A stretch of 64,000 nt of DNA from Rhizobium sp. C4 (GTDB lineage: Bacteria; Pseudomonadota; Alphaproteobacteria; Rhizobiales; Rhizobiaceae): positions 62,001 through 126,000 of the forward strand of contig NZ_JAJNCX010000008.1 in the NCBI RefSeq assembly GCF_021026315.1. Direction: 5' to 3'. A program made the translations under genes and the position numbers. Each line of letters opens with the position of its first letter. Within the stretch, counting starts at the first letter, position 1. The notes beneath the pieces are model-generated. The model had not been told where the DNA came from. It did no database searches and was given only the letters and a program-made list of their open reading frames with translations. Shown in pieces: positions 24,685-33,876 of the stretch.

Positions 24685-27552
24685 ATGGGGATGACAGAGA
24701 CGATAGCAGCGAAATTTCCATCCACGGGAGGCAAGGAGAAGAAGAAGATTTCCACCGGACGCGTCATCGTCCTGGTAATCGCGGCGGCAGCACCGCTGGC
24801 CGCCATGGTCGGCAACACGCCGCTGGGGCTTGCGCAATCGGCGGGCCTCTCCATGCCGATCGCCTATCTGCTGGTCGGCCTCACCCTTCTTGCCTTTGCC
24901 GCCGGCTATACCGCGCTCAGCCGCGAGATCGTCAGCCAGGGTGCCTTCTACACCCAGGTCGGGCAGGGTCTAGGCCGCCCGGCCGGCGTCGTCGCCGCCT
25001 ATTGCGCGGGATTTGCCTATGCCGTCTATTCGGTCGGCATGGCCGCCGCCTTCGGCTATTTCACCTCGCTGCTCTTCCATGAGCTTGGCATCGACATTTC
25101 CTGGATGGCCATTGCCGCCGGCGGCATGGCGCTGGTCGCGATCCTAGGCTATCGGTCGCTGGATTTGTCAGCCCGCGTGCTGATGTTCTTCATGCTGGCC
25201 GAATTCGCCATCCTCTTCGTCTTCGACATCTGCGTGATTGCGCAGAAAGGTCTTGCCGCCTTCCCGCTCGAGGTCTGGTCGCTCGGCAATCTCACCAATC
25301 CCGGCATCGGCGCGGTGATCCCCTTCGTTGTCGTCTCCTTCATCGGCTTCGAGGCGGCAGCACTCTACGGCGAGGAAACGCACCAGCCCCGCCGCTCGAT
25401 CCCGCGCGCGACCTTCATCGCGCTCGGCGTCATCATGGTCTTCTACATGCTCTCCGTCTGGGTGATCATCGGCGCTGCCGGTGCCGCCGATGCGCAGGCG
25501 CTTGCGGCCAGGGAAAGCGGCAATTTCGTCTTCGCGCTCGCCCAGACCTATGGCGGCGAAGGGCTTGTCGCCGTCATGGGCCTCTTCCTCGTCGCCTCGT
25601 TCCTCGCCAGCTATCTGGCGATCCACAATGCGGCGAGCCGCTACCTCTTCGCGCTCGCCAATGACAAGCTGCTGCCCGGCGCGCTCGCCTCGATCCATCC
25701 GGATCACCATGCGCCGCATGTCGGCAGCGTCGCCATGTCGGTGCTGGAATTCCTGCTGGTCATCGGTCTCGGCCTTGCCGGTGCCTCGCCCTATGTGGGC
25801 ATTGCGTCCGGCATGATCGGGCTCGGCACGATCGGCATCATCGCCATGCAGATCGCCTCGGCGCTCGCCGTCTACGGCTTCTTCGCCCGCCTTGGCCGCG
25901 GCGGCCTCTGGGCCACGCGCATCCTGCCGCTTGCAAGTGCCGCCGTCATGACGGCCTTCCTGATTGCCATCTTCATGAGCTATGGCCAGCTGACCGGCAG
26001 CGATCTCTGGATCGTCAACCACCTGCCCTGGCTCTTCGTCCCACTGGTCGCCGCTGCCCTCCTCTATGCGAACTGGATGAAGCGCAACCGGCCGAACGCC
26101 TATGCGCAGATCGCCAGCACGTCCTATCGCTTCAACGGCGAACGGGCTGCACCCTCGGTCGCCAGCTACAAGCGCCGCTACTGCATCATCGGCGCGGGTC
26201 CGTCGGGTCTCATCATGGCGCGCGCCTTTCTGAAGGAGGGCGTTCCCTTCGACTGCTTCGAGCGCCACGGTGATGTCGGCGGCCTCTGGGACCCGGAAAA
26301 CGAAGGTACGCCGATCTATGACAGCGCACATTTCATCTCGTCGAAATGGACCTCCTATTTCTACGGCTTCCCGATGCCGGCGAACTATCCGGATTATCCG
26401 TCCGCATCCCAGATCCTCGACTATATCCGCGCCTTCACGGACGCCTATGGCCTGCGCGAGCACATCACCTTCCAGACGGAAGTGAAGAAGGCCGAACCCG
26501 AGGGCGATCGCTGGCGGGTCGAACTCGGCAATGGCGAGGTGCGCTATTATGACGGTGTCATCGCCTGCCCCGGCGTCACCTGGCATGCCAGCATGCCGAA
26601 GCTTCCGGGCGCGGAGACATTCGCCGGCGAAATCCGCCATTCGGTCAGCTATCGCTCGACGGACGAATTTGCCGGCAAGCGCGTGCTGATCGTGGGCGCC
26701 GGCAATTCCGGCGTCGACATCGCCTGCGACGCCGCCAAGCATGGGGCGAAGGCCTTCTTCAGCGTGCGGCGCGGCTATCGCTTCGTGCCGAAGCACATTT
26801 TCGGCATTCCGACCGATGTGCTGACAACCGGAAAGGCCCTGCCGCCGAAGGGCGCACCCATCATCACCGACATCAACAAGATGCTCGACACGATGAATGG
26901 CGACCTCACCCGCCTCGGCCTGCCCAAGCCCGACCACGATGCACTGTCCAGCCATCCGATCATGAACACGCAGATCCTGCACTATCTCGGCCACGGCGAT
27001 CTGATCGCCAAGGGCGACGTCAAGGGTTTCGACGGCAAGGACGTGATCTTCGCCGACGGGTCGCGCGAGGAGATCGACCTCGTGATGTTCTGCACCGGCT
27101 ACGAATACAAGCTGCCCTTCTTCGCCGACGATCTCTTCGAATGGAAGGGCGGGCGGCCGCAGCTCTATCTCAACATCCTGCATCGCAAGCAGCGCGGTCT
27201 CTACATTCTCGGCTTCACCGAGTTTGCCGATGCCGCCTATCGCCGCTTCGACGAGATGGCGCAGCTGATCCTCGCGGACGTGAATGCGACGGAGACCGGC
27301 GTCGGTCGCGCCTATCTGGACGATCTGCGCGCCCATGACCGGCCGGACCTGCGCGGCGGCAAGGTCTATCTCGATAGCCCCCGCCACGCCAATTACGTCT
27401 ACACGCCGACCTTCATCCGGCTGCTGGCAGAGCTGCGCCGCAAGCTGGGCTGGCCGGATCTCGATGACGCGAGCTATGAGGCGCTGCGCCGTCAGACCGC
27501 GACGCGCGTCCAGCCCACCGCGACCGAAGCACGCAAGGAGAACGCGGCATGA
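24685..27552 (+). CDS. Fusion: APC-family permease + flavin-containing monooxygenase
   Basis: 955 residues with GGGAG six bases before the ATG. Residues about 25-470 are an amino acid/amine permease of the APC superfamily (about a dozen hydrophobic segments; AAAAPLAAMVGNTPLGLA in helix 1; FIGFEAAALYGEETHQPRRSIPRA in the mid-region). A short linker leads to a full flavin monooxygenase: FAD motif GAGPSG (503-508), FMO fingerprint FAGEIRHSVSY (646-656, FxGxxxHxxxY, so FMO rather than Baeyer-Villiger type), NADPH motif GAGNSG (671-676), and MFCTGYEYKLPFF. The frame is uninterrupted across the junction and both halves keep their key residues. It probably imports an amine or sulfide and oxygenates it. 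The stop overlaps the SDR start. Confidence 0.9.
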   Translation: MGMTETIAAKFPSTGGKEKKKISTGRVIVLVIAAAAPLAAMVGNTPLGLAQSAGLSMPIAYLLVGLTLLAFAAGYTALSREIVSQGAFYTQVGQGLGRPAGVVAAYCAGFAYAVYSVGMAAAFGYFTSLLFHELGIDISWMAIAAGGMALVAILGYRSLDLSARVLMFFMLAEFAILFVFDICVIAQKGLAAFPLEVWSLGNLTNPGIGAVIPFVVVSFIGFEAAALYGEETHQPRRSIPRATFIALGVIMVFYMLSVWVIIGAAGAADAQALAARESGNFVFALAQTYGGEGLVAVMGLFLVASFLASYLAIHNAASRYLFALANDKLLPGALASIHPDHHAPHVGSVAMSVLEFLLVIGLGLAGASPYVGIASGMIGLGTIGIIAMQIASALAVYGFFARLGRGGLWATRILPLASAAVMTAFLIAIFMSYGQLTGSDLWIVNHLPWLFVPLVAAALLYANWMKRNRPNAYAQIASTSYRFNGERAAPSVASYKRRYCIIGAGPSGLIMARAFLKEGVPFDCFERHGDVGGLWDPENEGTPIYDSAHFISSKWTSYFYGFPMPANYPDYPSASQILDYIRAFTDAYGLREHITFQTEVKKAEPEGDRWRVELGNGEVRYYDGVIACPGVTWHASMPKLPGAETFAGEIRHSVSYRSTDEFAGKRVLIVGAGNSGVDIACDAAKHGAKAFFSVRRGYRFVPKHIFGIPTDVLTTGKALPPKGAPIITDINKMLDTMNGDLTRLGLPKPDHDALSSHPIMNTQILHYLGHGDLIAKGDVKGFDGKDVIFADGSREEIDLVMFCTGYEYKLPFFADDLFEWKGGRPQLYLNILHRKQRGLYILGFTEFADAAYRRFDEMAQLILADVNATETGVGRAYLDDLRAHDRPDLRGGKVYLDSPRHANYVYTPTFIRLLAELRRKLGWPDLDDASYEALRRQTATRVQPTATEARKENAA

Positions 27553-28367
27553 CCCGGTTCGACGGTAAGCTCGCCCTCATCACAGGGGCCGCCGGCGGCA
27601 TCGGCTCGGCAGTTGCCAGGCGCTTCCATGCGCTCGGTTTCAGGCTCATGCTGGTCGATATCGACCTCGCCCGGCTGGAAGCCAGCGCCCGGAACTATCC
27701 GGGCGCGATCCTGAAGGTTCTGGACCAGCGCGATCCCTCAGCACTCAACCGCTTCTGCGACGAGGTGATCCGCGACGGCGATTTCATCGACGTGGCGGTC
27801 ATCAATGCGGGCATGCTGGTGATCGGCGATCTCGGCGATATCACCCAACAAGGGATGCTCGACCAGCTTCAGGTGAACCTGATCAGCACCTCGATCCTGA
27901 TCCAGGCGCTGGCGCGGCGCATGACGCTCGCCCGCAAGGGTCACATCATGGCGACCGTCTCCATGGGCGGCATTGTCTCGCTCAAAGGCTCGGCCACCTA
28001 TTCGGCCTCCAAGTTCGGCGTACGCGGCCTGCTCTGGGGGCTGAAGGATGAACTCAAGCCTCATGGAGTCCACGTCACCGGCATCTATCCCGCCGGCGTC
28101 GATACGCCGATGCTGCGCCACGAGGCGATGCATGGGGGCTCCGCCCTCAACTTCGTCGGCGTGCCCGTGACGGCCGACGATGTCGCCAAGGCCTATGAAA
28201 AGGCGCTGAGCAAGCCGAAGCTTGAGGTTTACGTCCCCTATTCGGAAAGCATCACCGGCCGGATCGCCGGGGCGTTCCCCTGGTTGCTCGGCGGGCTATA
28301 TCCGACGCTCGAAAAGATGGGCGAAGCGGGGCGGAAGAAATTCCTGAAACGCATCGGGGTGACCTAG
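27549..28367 (+). CDS. Short-chain dehydrogenase/reductase
   Basis: 272 residues. The ATG overlaps the stop of the fusion gene (ATGA), so they are co-translated. Classical SDR: TGAAGGIGSAVARR (about 11-24), active-site Ser in ATVSMGGIVS, and YSASK (Tyr/Lys pair at about 156-160). The C-terminal part carries GVHVTGIYPAGVDTPML and a long amphipathic tail. Its coupling to the monooxygenase suggests it oxidises or reduces the oxygenated product. The substrate is unknown. Confidence 0.9.
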   Translation: MTRFDGKLALITGAAGGIGSAVARRFHALGFRLMLVDIDLARLEASARNYPGAILKVLDQRDPSALNRFCDEVIRDGDFIDVAVINAGMLVIGDLGDITQQGMLDQLQVNLISTSILIQALARRMTLARKGHIMATVSMGGIVSLKGSATYSASKFGVRGLLWGLKDELKPHGVHVTGIYPAGVDTPMLRHEAMHGGSALNFVGVPVTADDVAKAYEKALSKPKLEVYVPYSESITGRIAGAFPWLLGGLYPTLEKMGEAGRKKFLKRIGVT

Positions 28368-28681
28368 ACCACCCTTCAACATCGGGTCACCCAAGGGGGC
28401 GTCTCATCGCCCCCTTTCTTGCGCCTACCTTCCTCCTTAACGATCCTGTCCGAAAAAACATCGGTCCCCACTGAACGGATCGGCTCCCGCCAACGTATCC
28501 ACTCCTGACAATCTTTGGCAGCAAGGCGGTTTACGAAGAATCTGACGCAGACGGCAGCTGCCCTGGAACCTTGGCGGCCGCCATCCATTTTCATCAACGT
28601 AAGCCACAAGACTGAAAACGATCGGGACAGACGCTGCATCGGCCCTCGGACGCCGGCAGCCGTGAGAGGAAGGGAAGAAAC
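28368..28681. other. Intergenic region with terminator and leader of the osmoprotectant-type importer
   Basis: 314 bp. A terminator-like hairpin at 28393-28420 follows the SDR. The rest is a leader ending in the purine-rich ribosome-binding site AGAGGAAGGGAAG of the binding-protein gene. No further gene is visible, so the importer may also have its own promoter here. Confidence 0.5.
28393..28420 (+). terminator. Rho-independent terminator after the SDR
   Basis: The stem AAGGGGGCG / CGCCCCCTTT with loop TCTCAT is followed by CTT. It lies 26 bp past the SDR stop. Confidence 0.65.
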
Positions 28682-29599
28682 ATGAACAGGCTTCTGAAAT
28701 TTGCCGGAGCGCTGGCACTGGCCGCATTCACCGCCGCCCAGGCCACAGCCGCCGACAGCGTGGTCGTCTCCTCGAAGATCGACACGGAAGGCGGGGTCCT
28801 CGGCAACATCATCCTGCAGGTGCTGAAGGCCAACAACATTCCCGTCGAGAGCAAGATCCAGCTCGGCGCGACGCCCATCGTCCGTCAGGCGATCACCCAA
28901 GGCCAGATCGACATCTATCCCGAATATACGGGCAATGCCGCCTTCTTCTTCAACAAGGCCGACCTGCCGGTCTGGAACAAGGCGGATGAAGGCTATGCGC
29001 AGGCCAAGGAACTCGACTATGCGGCGAACAAGATCGTCTGGCTGACGCCGGCCAAGGCCAACAACACCTGGGCGATTGCGCTGCGCGGCGATGTGGCGGA
29101 CGCCAACAAGCTCGCCACGCTCTCCGATTTCGGCGCCTATGTCGCCAAGGGCGGCCAGGTGAAGCTCGCGGCCTCTTCCGAATTCGTGACCTCGCCCTCG
29201 GCGCTCCCCGCGTTCGAAAAGGCCTATGGCTTCAAGCTCAAGCCTGACCAGCTGATCACGCTCTCCGGCGGCGACACGGCCGCCACGATTTCCGCCGCTG
29301 CCCAGCAGACCTCAGGCGCCAACGCGGCCATGGTCTATGGCACCGACGGCGGGATTGCGCCTTCCGGCCTCAAGGTGATGGAAGACGACAAGGGCGTGCA
29401 GCCGGTCTACCTGCCCACGCCGATCATCCGCGAAGAGAAGCTGAAACAGTATCCGAAGATTGCCGACCTGCTGAAGCCGATCTTCGAGGCGCTCGATCTG
29501 CAGACGCTGCAGACCCTCAACGGTCGCGTTCAGGTCGGCGGCGAGCCGGCCAATGCCGTTGCGGCGGATTTCCTGTCGTCTCACGGTTTCGTCAAGTAA
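28682..29599 (+). CDS. osmF: Osmoprotectant-type ABC binding protein (YehZ/OsmF-like)
   Basis: 305 residues, the same length as Escherichia coli YehZ. A signal peptide (about 1-24, cleaved near ATAA-DS) is followed by the OpuAC-type fold: VVVSSKIDTEGGVLGNIILQVLKANNIPV, RQAITQGQIDIYPEYTGNAAFFF, and the ligand-loop region DTAATISAAAQQTSGANAAMVYGTDGG. It begins a four-gene set in the order Z-Y-X-W. YehZ-type systems bind betaine-like compounds, often weakly. Here the proximity to a monooxygenase suggests a quaternary or tertiary amine. Confidence 0.85.
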   Translation: MNRLLKFAGALALAAFTAAQATAADSVVVSSKIDTEGGVLGNIILQVLKANNIPVESKIQLGATPIVRQAITQGQIDIYPEYTGNAAFFFNKADLPVWNKADEGYAQAKELDYAANKIVWLTPAKANNTWAIALRGDVADANKLATLSDFGAYVAKGGQVKLAASSEFVTSPSALPAFEKAYGFKLKPDQLITLSGGDTAATISAAAQQTSGANAAMVYGTDGGIAPSGLKVMEDDKGVQPVYLPTPIIREEKLKQYPKIADLLKPIFEALDLQTLQTLNGRVQVGGEPANAVAADFLSSHGFVK

Positions 29600-29600
29600 C

Positions 29601-30857
29601 ATGCCAGGCCGGATGGGCCGGGCGCAGACGGCCGGCACCGGTTTGGCGGTGGGGATGAGAACAGGCACGTACACGGATGCGGGACGCAAACGACGCTCCG
29701 GGCTGGACAGGCTCGGGGCAGTGCTTGTCGTGATCGCGGCGGCTGGCCTCGTGTTTCAGCCCTTCAGCCTCGTGCGGCCCAATCGGATCGTGGCTGCAAA
29801 ACCGGTGGCTCTCCTTTCGGCGCTGCCGCCGCTGGAGGCCGGGCTGGTTCTGGCAGTTGTCATCGCGGCCTGCGCAGTCCTGCTGTTCCGCACCGGACCT
29901 GCCCTTCGGCTTGGTGTTTCCGTATTGACGCTTGCGGTTCTTGCGATGGCGATCGGGCGGGCGGGCGTCTATCTGACGCCAACCGCCAACAGCTATGCCC
30001 GCGTCGCACCCGGCGGTGCATTCTGGATGATGGCCTTCGCCTTCTCCATCGTTCTCGCCGATGCATCCGCCCGGCTCAGGTTGACGCCGCTCAGCCGACT
30101 CGGGCTGCTGGCGCTCATCGCCGGTGCTGTGGGGCTGCTTCTGTATTCCGGCGCATGGGATTCGCTCTCGATCCTGCGCGAATATGCAAACCGCGCCGAT
30201 GTGTTCTGGCGCGAGGCGCGCGTGCATCTGCTGCTGGCGGTCGGCTCTCTCGCGGCTGCCGCGCTTGTCGGCATTCCGCTCGGCATCCTCTGCTTCCGCG
30301 TCCGCCCGTTGAGGGCGGCACTGCTGAACAGTCTCAATATCCTGCAGACCATCCCCTCCATGGCGCTTTTCGGCCTGCTGATCGCGCCGCTCGCCTGGGT
30401 CGGTGCGCATGTGCCGGGCGCTTCGGCCATCGGCATTGCCGGCATCGGCGTCGCGCCGGCCTTCGTCGCGCTCTTTGCCTATTCGCTGCTGCCCATGGTT
30501 TCCAACACTGTGGCCGGGCTCGAAAGCGTGCCACCGCAGGCCCGCGACGCGGCGCGCGGCATGGGCATGACGGCGCGGCAACGCTTTTTCGAAGTCGACA
30601 TGCCGCTCGCCTTCCCCGTGGTGCTCACCGGCATCCGCATCGTGCTGGTGCAGAATCTGGGCCTTGCCGTGCTCGCCGGTCTCATCGGCGGCGGCGGGTT
30701 CGGCACCTTCGTCTTTCAGGGCATCAGCCAAACGGCGACCGACCTCGTGCTGCTCGGCGCGCTGCCCACCGTCGCGCTCGCCTTTGCCGCAGCCATTGTC
30801 CTCGACGCACTGGTCGAGATTGCCAATCCCACACCCGCACGGAGCCCCGAGGCATGA
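29601..30857 (+). CDS. yehY: Osmoprotectant-type ABC permease with N-terminal extension (YehY-like)
   Basis: 418 residues if started at the ATG at 29601, one base after the preceding stop; ATG at 29655 (MRTGTYTDAG, after GGTGGGG) is an equally possible start. About 190 N-terminal residues with several hydrophobic segments precede the standard BPD_transp domain (HLLLAVGSLAAAALVGIPLGIL...QTIPSMALFGLL...GMGMTARQRFFEVDMPLAFPVVLTGIRI). An extended permease is the feature that distinguishes YehY from OpuCB. The stop overlaps the ATPase start (ATGA). Confidence 0.85.
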   Translation: MPGRMGRAQTAGTGLAVGMRTGTYTDAGRKRRSGLDRLGAVLVVIAAAGLVFQPFSLVRPNRIVAAKPVALLSALPPLEAGLVLAVVIAACAVLLFRTGPALRLGVSVLTLAVLAMAIGRAGVYLTPTANSYARVAPGGAFWMMAFAFSIVLADASARLRLTPLSRLGLLALIAGAVGLLLYSGAWDSLSILREYANRADVFWREARVHLLLAVGSLAAAALVGIPLGILCFRVRPLRAALLNSLNILQTIPSMALFGLLIAPLAWVGAHVPGASAIGIAGIGVAPAFVALFAYSLLPMVSNTVAGLESVPPQARDAARGMGMTARQRFFEVDMPLAFPVVLTGIRIVLVQNLGLAVLAGLIGGGGFGTFVFQGISQTATDLVLLGALPTVALAFAAAIVLDALVEIANPTPARSPEA

Positions 30858-31789
30858 TTGAAATCCAGGGGATCACCAAAGCCTATGACGATGTCCGCGC
30901 CGTGGACGATGTCTCGCTGACCATCGAAAGCGGCGAGATCGTCACCGTCGTCGGTACCTCCGGCTCGGGCAAGACGACCCTGCTCCGGATGATCAACCGC
31001 CTTGTCGAGCCGACCGCCGGCGCGATCCTGATCGACGGGCGCGACAACCGCGACCTTCCCGGCCACGAACTGCGCCGCGCCATCGGCTATGCCATCCAGG
31101 GCTATGGCCTCTTCCCGCACCGGACGGTCGCCGAAAACATCGCGACCGTGCCGAAACTGCTGGGCTGGGAGAGGAAACGGATCGACGCCCGCGTCGATGA
31201 ATTGCTCGCCCTCTTTCATCTGGAGCCGGACCAGTTTCGCGCGCGCATGCCGCATGAGCTTTCCGGCGGTCAGCAGCAGCGCATCGGCGTTGCCCGTGCG
31301 CTCGCCGCCGAGCCTGCCGTTCTCCTGATGGACGAGCCCTTCGGCGCGCTCGACCCGATCATCCGCGGCAAGGCGCAGGATGATCTCATCGACATCCAGC
31401 GCCGGTTTTCAACCACGATCGTGCTGGTGACCCATGGCATGGAGGAGGCCATTCGGCTGGGTGACCGGATCGCGGTCATGGACAAGGGCAAGCTTTTGCA
31501 GTTTGCCACGCCGGCCGAGATCATTGCGCATCCGGCAACCGATTTCGTCGCAGAGCTTGTCGGCAGCGACGACCGGGCCTTTCGGCTTCTCTCTCTGGCA
31601 CCCGTCGCGGACCTGCTGGAGCCGGGAGACGCATCGGGAGAGCCGATCGACGCGGCAGCCTCGCTGAAGGACGCCCTGGCCGAGGCCCTGTGGTCGGGTC
31701 GCGCGGCGCTGCCGGTCCGGCGCGATGGCGCGATCGTCGGGCGGGTTACCCGCGACAGCCTGATCGCCAGGGCGGGACGGCCACAATGA
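30854..31789 (+). CDS. yehX: Osmoprotectant-type ABC ATPase (YehX-like)
   Basis: 311 residues from the ATG at 30854 overlapping the permease stop. Walker A GTSGSGKT (about 35-42), signature LSGGQQQR, Walker B AVLLMDEPFGALDP, and the H-loop VTHGMEEA. The C-terminal region past about 240 (DDRAFRLLSLAPVADLLEPG...LPVRRDGAIVGRVTRDSL) is a single CBS-like element of the kind that senses ionic strength in OpuA-type ATPases, so activity may respond to osmolarity. Coupled to the last permease by ATGA. Confidence 0.88.
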   Translation: MIEIQGITKAYDDVRAVDDVSLTIESGEIVTVVGTSGSGKTTLLRMINRLVEPTAGAILIDGRDNRDLPGHELRRAIGYAIQGYGLFPHRTVAENIATVPKLLGWERKRIDARVDELLALFHLEPDQFRARMPHELSGGQQQRIGVARALAAEPAVLLMDEPFGALDPIIRGKAQDDLIDIQRRFSTTIVLVTHGMEEAIRLGDRIAVMDKGKLLQFATPAEIIAHPATDFVAELVGSDDRAFRLLSLAPVADLLEPGDASGEPIDAAASLKDALAEALWSGRAALPVRRDGAIVGRVTRDSLIARAGRPQ

Positions 31790-32532
31790 GCGTGTCTTTC
31801 CTTCTGCGGCTGGCGCTTCTCGTTCTACTTCTCACTTTCCTCGCCAACCCGCAGGCGTTCGAACCTGTCTTCGCACCCTTCGCGGCCAATGGCGCGCCGG
31901 CCATCTACACACAGTCGAGCCTTGTGGCGCTGACGCTCAGCCATCTTGCCATGGTGGCAGCGGCGACACTTGCGGCCACCATCGTCTCGGTCGGGTTTGC
32001 CATCCTCGTCACGCGCCCCTCGGGCCGCGAATTCCTGCCGCTCTCACGCTCGATCGCCAATATCGGCCAGACCTTTCCGCCGGTCGCGGTGCTGGCGCTG
32101 GCCGTGCCCGTCTTCGGCTTCGGGCCGATCCCCACGCTGATTGCATTGTTTCTCTACGGCCTCCTGCCTGTCTTCGAAAATGCGCTGACGGGGCTTACCT
32201 CCATTCCCGCGTCTGTCCAGGAAGCCGCACGCGGCGTCGGGATGACCGGTGGGCAAAGGCTCGTCGGTGTCGAGCTGCCGCTGGCGCTTCCGATCATTCT
32301 CGCCGGCATCCGTCTCACCGCCGTCATCTCGCTCGGCACGGCAACCATCGGCTCAACGGTTGCGGCCCGCACACTTGGCGAGGTGATCATTGCCGGTCTG
32401 ACCTCCAACAACACAGCCTTCGTGCTGCAGGGCGGGCTCATCGTCGCAATGCTTGCCCTCTTCATCCACGAGGGCTTTGCGCTACTTGAAACGGCGCTGT
32501 CCCGGCGCACCGGCGGCGCCCAGCCGGCCTGA
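31786..32532 (+). CDS. yehW: Osmoprotectant-type ABC permease (YehW-like)
   Basis: 248 residues. The ATG overlaps the ATPase stop. A standard BPD_transp domain with about six hydrophobic segments contains SIANIGQTFPPVAVLALAVPVFGFG and the EAA-loop pattern ASVQEAARGVGMTGGQRLVGVELPLALPIILAGIRL. Length and order match YehW. It closes the operon begun at 24685 or at 28682. Confidence 0.88.
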   Translation: MSVSFLLRLALLVLLLTFLANPQAFEPVFAPFAANGAPAIYTQSSLVALTLSHLAMVAAATLAATIVSVGFAILVTRPSGREFLPLSRSIANIGQTFPPVAVLALAVPVFGFGPIPTLIALFLYGLLPVFENALTGLTSIPASVQEAARGVGMTGGQRLVGVELPLALPIILAGIRLTAVISLGTATIGSTVAARTLGEVIIAGLTSNNTAFVLQGGLIVAMLALFIHEGFALLETALSRRTGGAQPA

Positions 32533-32629
32533 AGCGCGGGCAAGCTCTACACGCGCTAAAACTCCGTGACCAAACCGTGACAAGGGGCAGACAATCGGCT
32601 GAATTTGCGCTATCAAGGATAAATGGCGC

Positions 32630-32643
32630 AGTAAAATTTTACT
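32630..32643. promoter_or_regulatory. LacI-type operator upstream of the lacI-like gene
   Basis: A perfect 14-bp palindrome AGTAAAATTTTACT, 36 bp upstream of the regulator start. A related site (11 of 14 bases) lies at 33769-33782 before the transporter it probably controls. Confidence 0.65.
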
Positions 32644-32678
32644 AAACTCACGACGCCGTGACGATCGAGGCAAGAAGC

Positions 32679-33773
32679 ATGGTCACCATCAAGGAGATCG
32701 CAAAGGCTGCCGGCGTTTCCGCCGCCACGGTTTCGCGCGTCCTGAATTATGACCCGACGCTGTCGATTTCGCCCGGCAAACGCCAGGCCGTGATCGAAAC
32801 GGCGGAAGCGCTGAACTACGAAACACCGCGCAACCGAAACCGGGCGGCCGCGCCCCTGCCGCTCGGCGCGTCGGCCGTCGCGCTCTCGCGGCTGGTTCTC
32901 GTGCATTTCCTGCAGTCCTCGGAAGAGCTCGCCGACCCCTATTACATCGGCGTTCGCCTCGGCATCGAGAACCGCTGCCGCGACATGAAGACCGAGATCG
33001 TAAAAGTTTACCACAGCGACCAGCTTCCGGACCCCGTGATCCTGCACGGCGCCTCGGGCGTCATCGTCATCGGCAAGCATTCGCCGCGCGAAATCGACTG
33101 GCTGCAGGACAATTGCCGCAATCTCGTCTTTGCCGATTTCAACCCGAAGCGGGACGATCTCGACAGCGTCTATAGCGACCTCAACGAGACGACGCGGAAG
33201 CTCCTCGACAATCTCTCCAGCCTTGGCTACCAGCGCATTGCCTTCATCGGCAGCTACGAGAATATCGACGGCCGCTCCGAGCCGCATGGCGAAACGCGCT
33301 GTCGCGCCTATATCGAATGGCACAAGGAAAAGGGGCTGTTCAACCCCGACCGGCTGGTGCTCGGCAATATCTGCGACACGGGGCAGAACCTCCGCCTTGA
33401 AACCGGATATATGCTGGCGAAACAATTGCTTGAGCGCGGCGAACGGCCGGACATCGTTGTCACCGCCAACGACAATATGGCAATTGGCGCCTATCGCGCC
33501 TTCCAGGAGGCAGGCCTCTCCATCCCGCAGGATATCTCGGTCGCCTCGTTCAACGACATTCCGGTCTCGCAATTCCTCAATCCGCCGCTCTCCACCGTTC
33601 GCATCCGCAGCGAAAGCATCGGCGAGACGGCGGTCGATCTGCTGGTGGAAAGGCTCGCGGGGCGCGACTATGCCAAGCGCGTGATCATCCCTACCACCAT
33701 GATTTGGCGGCAGAGTTGCCTGTCACCCGCAGCGCCTGCGACATCCGTCCCCAGCCTCGCTGCAGCGCAATAA
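32679..33773 (+). CDS. LacI-family transcriptional regulator of the sugar cluster
   Basis: 364 residues from the ATG at 32679 (a GTG at 32658 would add seven residues before the canonical MVTIKEIAKAAGVS). The LacI HTH with hinge (TIKEIAKAAGVSAATVSRVLN, about 2-22) is followed by a periplasmic-binding-like sugar domain with IAFIGSYENIDGRS, VTANDNMAIGAYRAFQEAG and SVASFNDIPVSQFLNPPLSTVR. It lies directly upstream of the importer and GH2 genes, with palindromic operators before both. A galactoside-type inducer is likely but not proven. Confidence 0.92.
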   Translation: MVTIKEIAKAAGVSAATVSRVLNYDPTLSISPGKRQAVIETAEALNYETPRNRNRAAAPLPLGASAVALSRLVLVHFLQSSEELADPYYIGVRLGIENRCRDMKTEIVKVYHSDQLPDPVILHGASGVIVIGKHSPREIDWLQDNCRNLVFADFNPKRDDLDSVYSDLNETTRKLLDNLSSLGYQRIAFIGSYENIDGRSEPHGETRCRAYIEWHKEKGLFNPDRLVLGNICDTGQNLRLETGYMLAKQLLERGERPDIVVTANDNMAIGAYRAFQEAGLSIPQDISVASFNDIPVSQFLNPPLSTVRIRSESIGETAVDLLVERLAGRDYAKRVIIPTTMIWRQSCLSPAAPATSVPSLAAAQ

Positions 33774-33782
33774 ATATTTACT
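33769..33782. promoter_or_regulatory. Second LacI-type operator, before the sugar importer
   Basis: AATAAATATTTACT matches the upstream palindrome at 11 of 14 positions and shares TTTACTAAA with it. It overlaps the regulator's stop codon and is 95 bp upstream of the binding-protein gene. Confidence 0.5.
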
Positions 33783-33876
33783 AAAAATTTTCTTGCACGG
33801 CAAAATGATTTAGGCTTTACTCCCGGTCAGCGGATGGAGATACCGCGCGACTTTTGCATTCTCGGGAGGAGATCTG

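Noticed and set aside
25168-27387. A 739-codon open frame on the minus strand
   Set aside because: Antisense to the permease-monooxygenase fusion; no recognisable fold, composition typical of antisense shadows.
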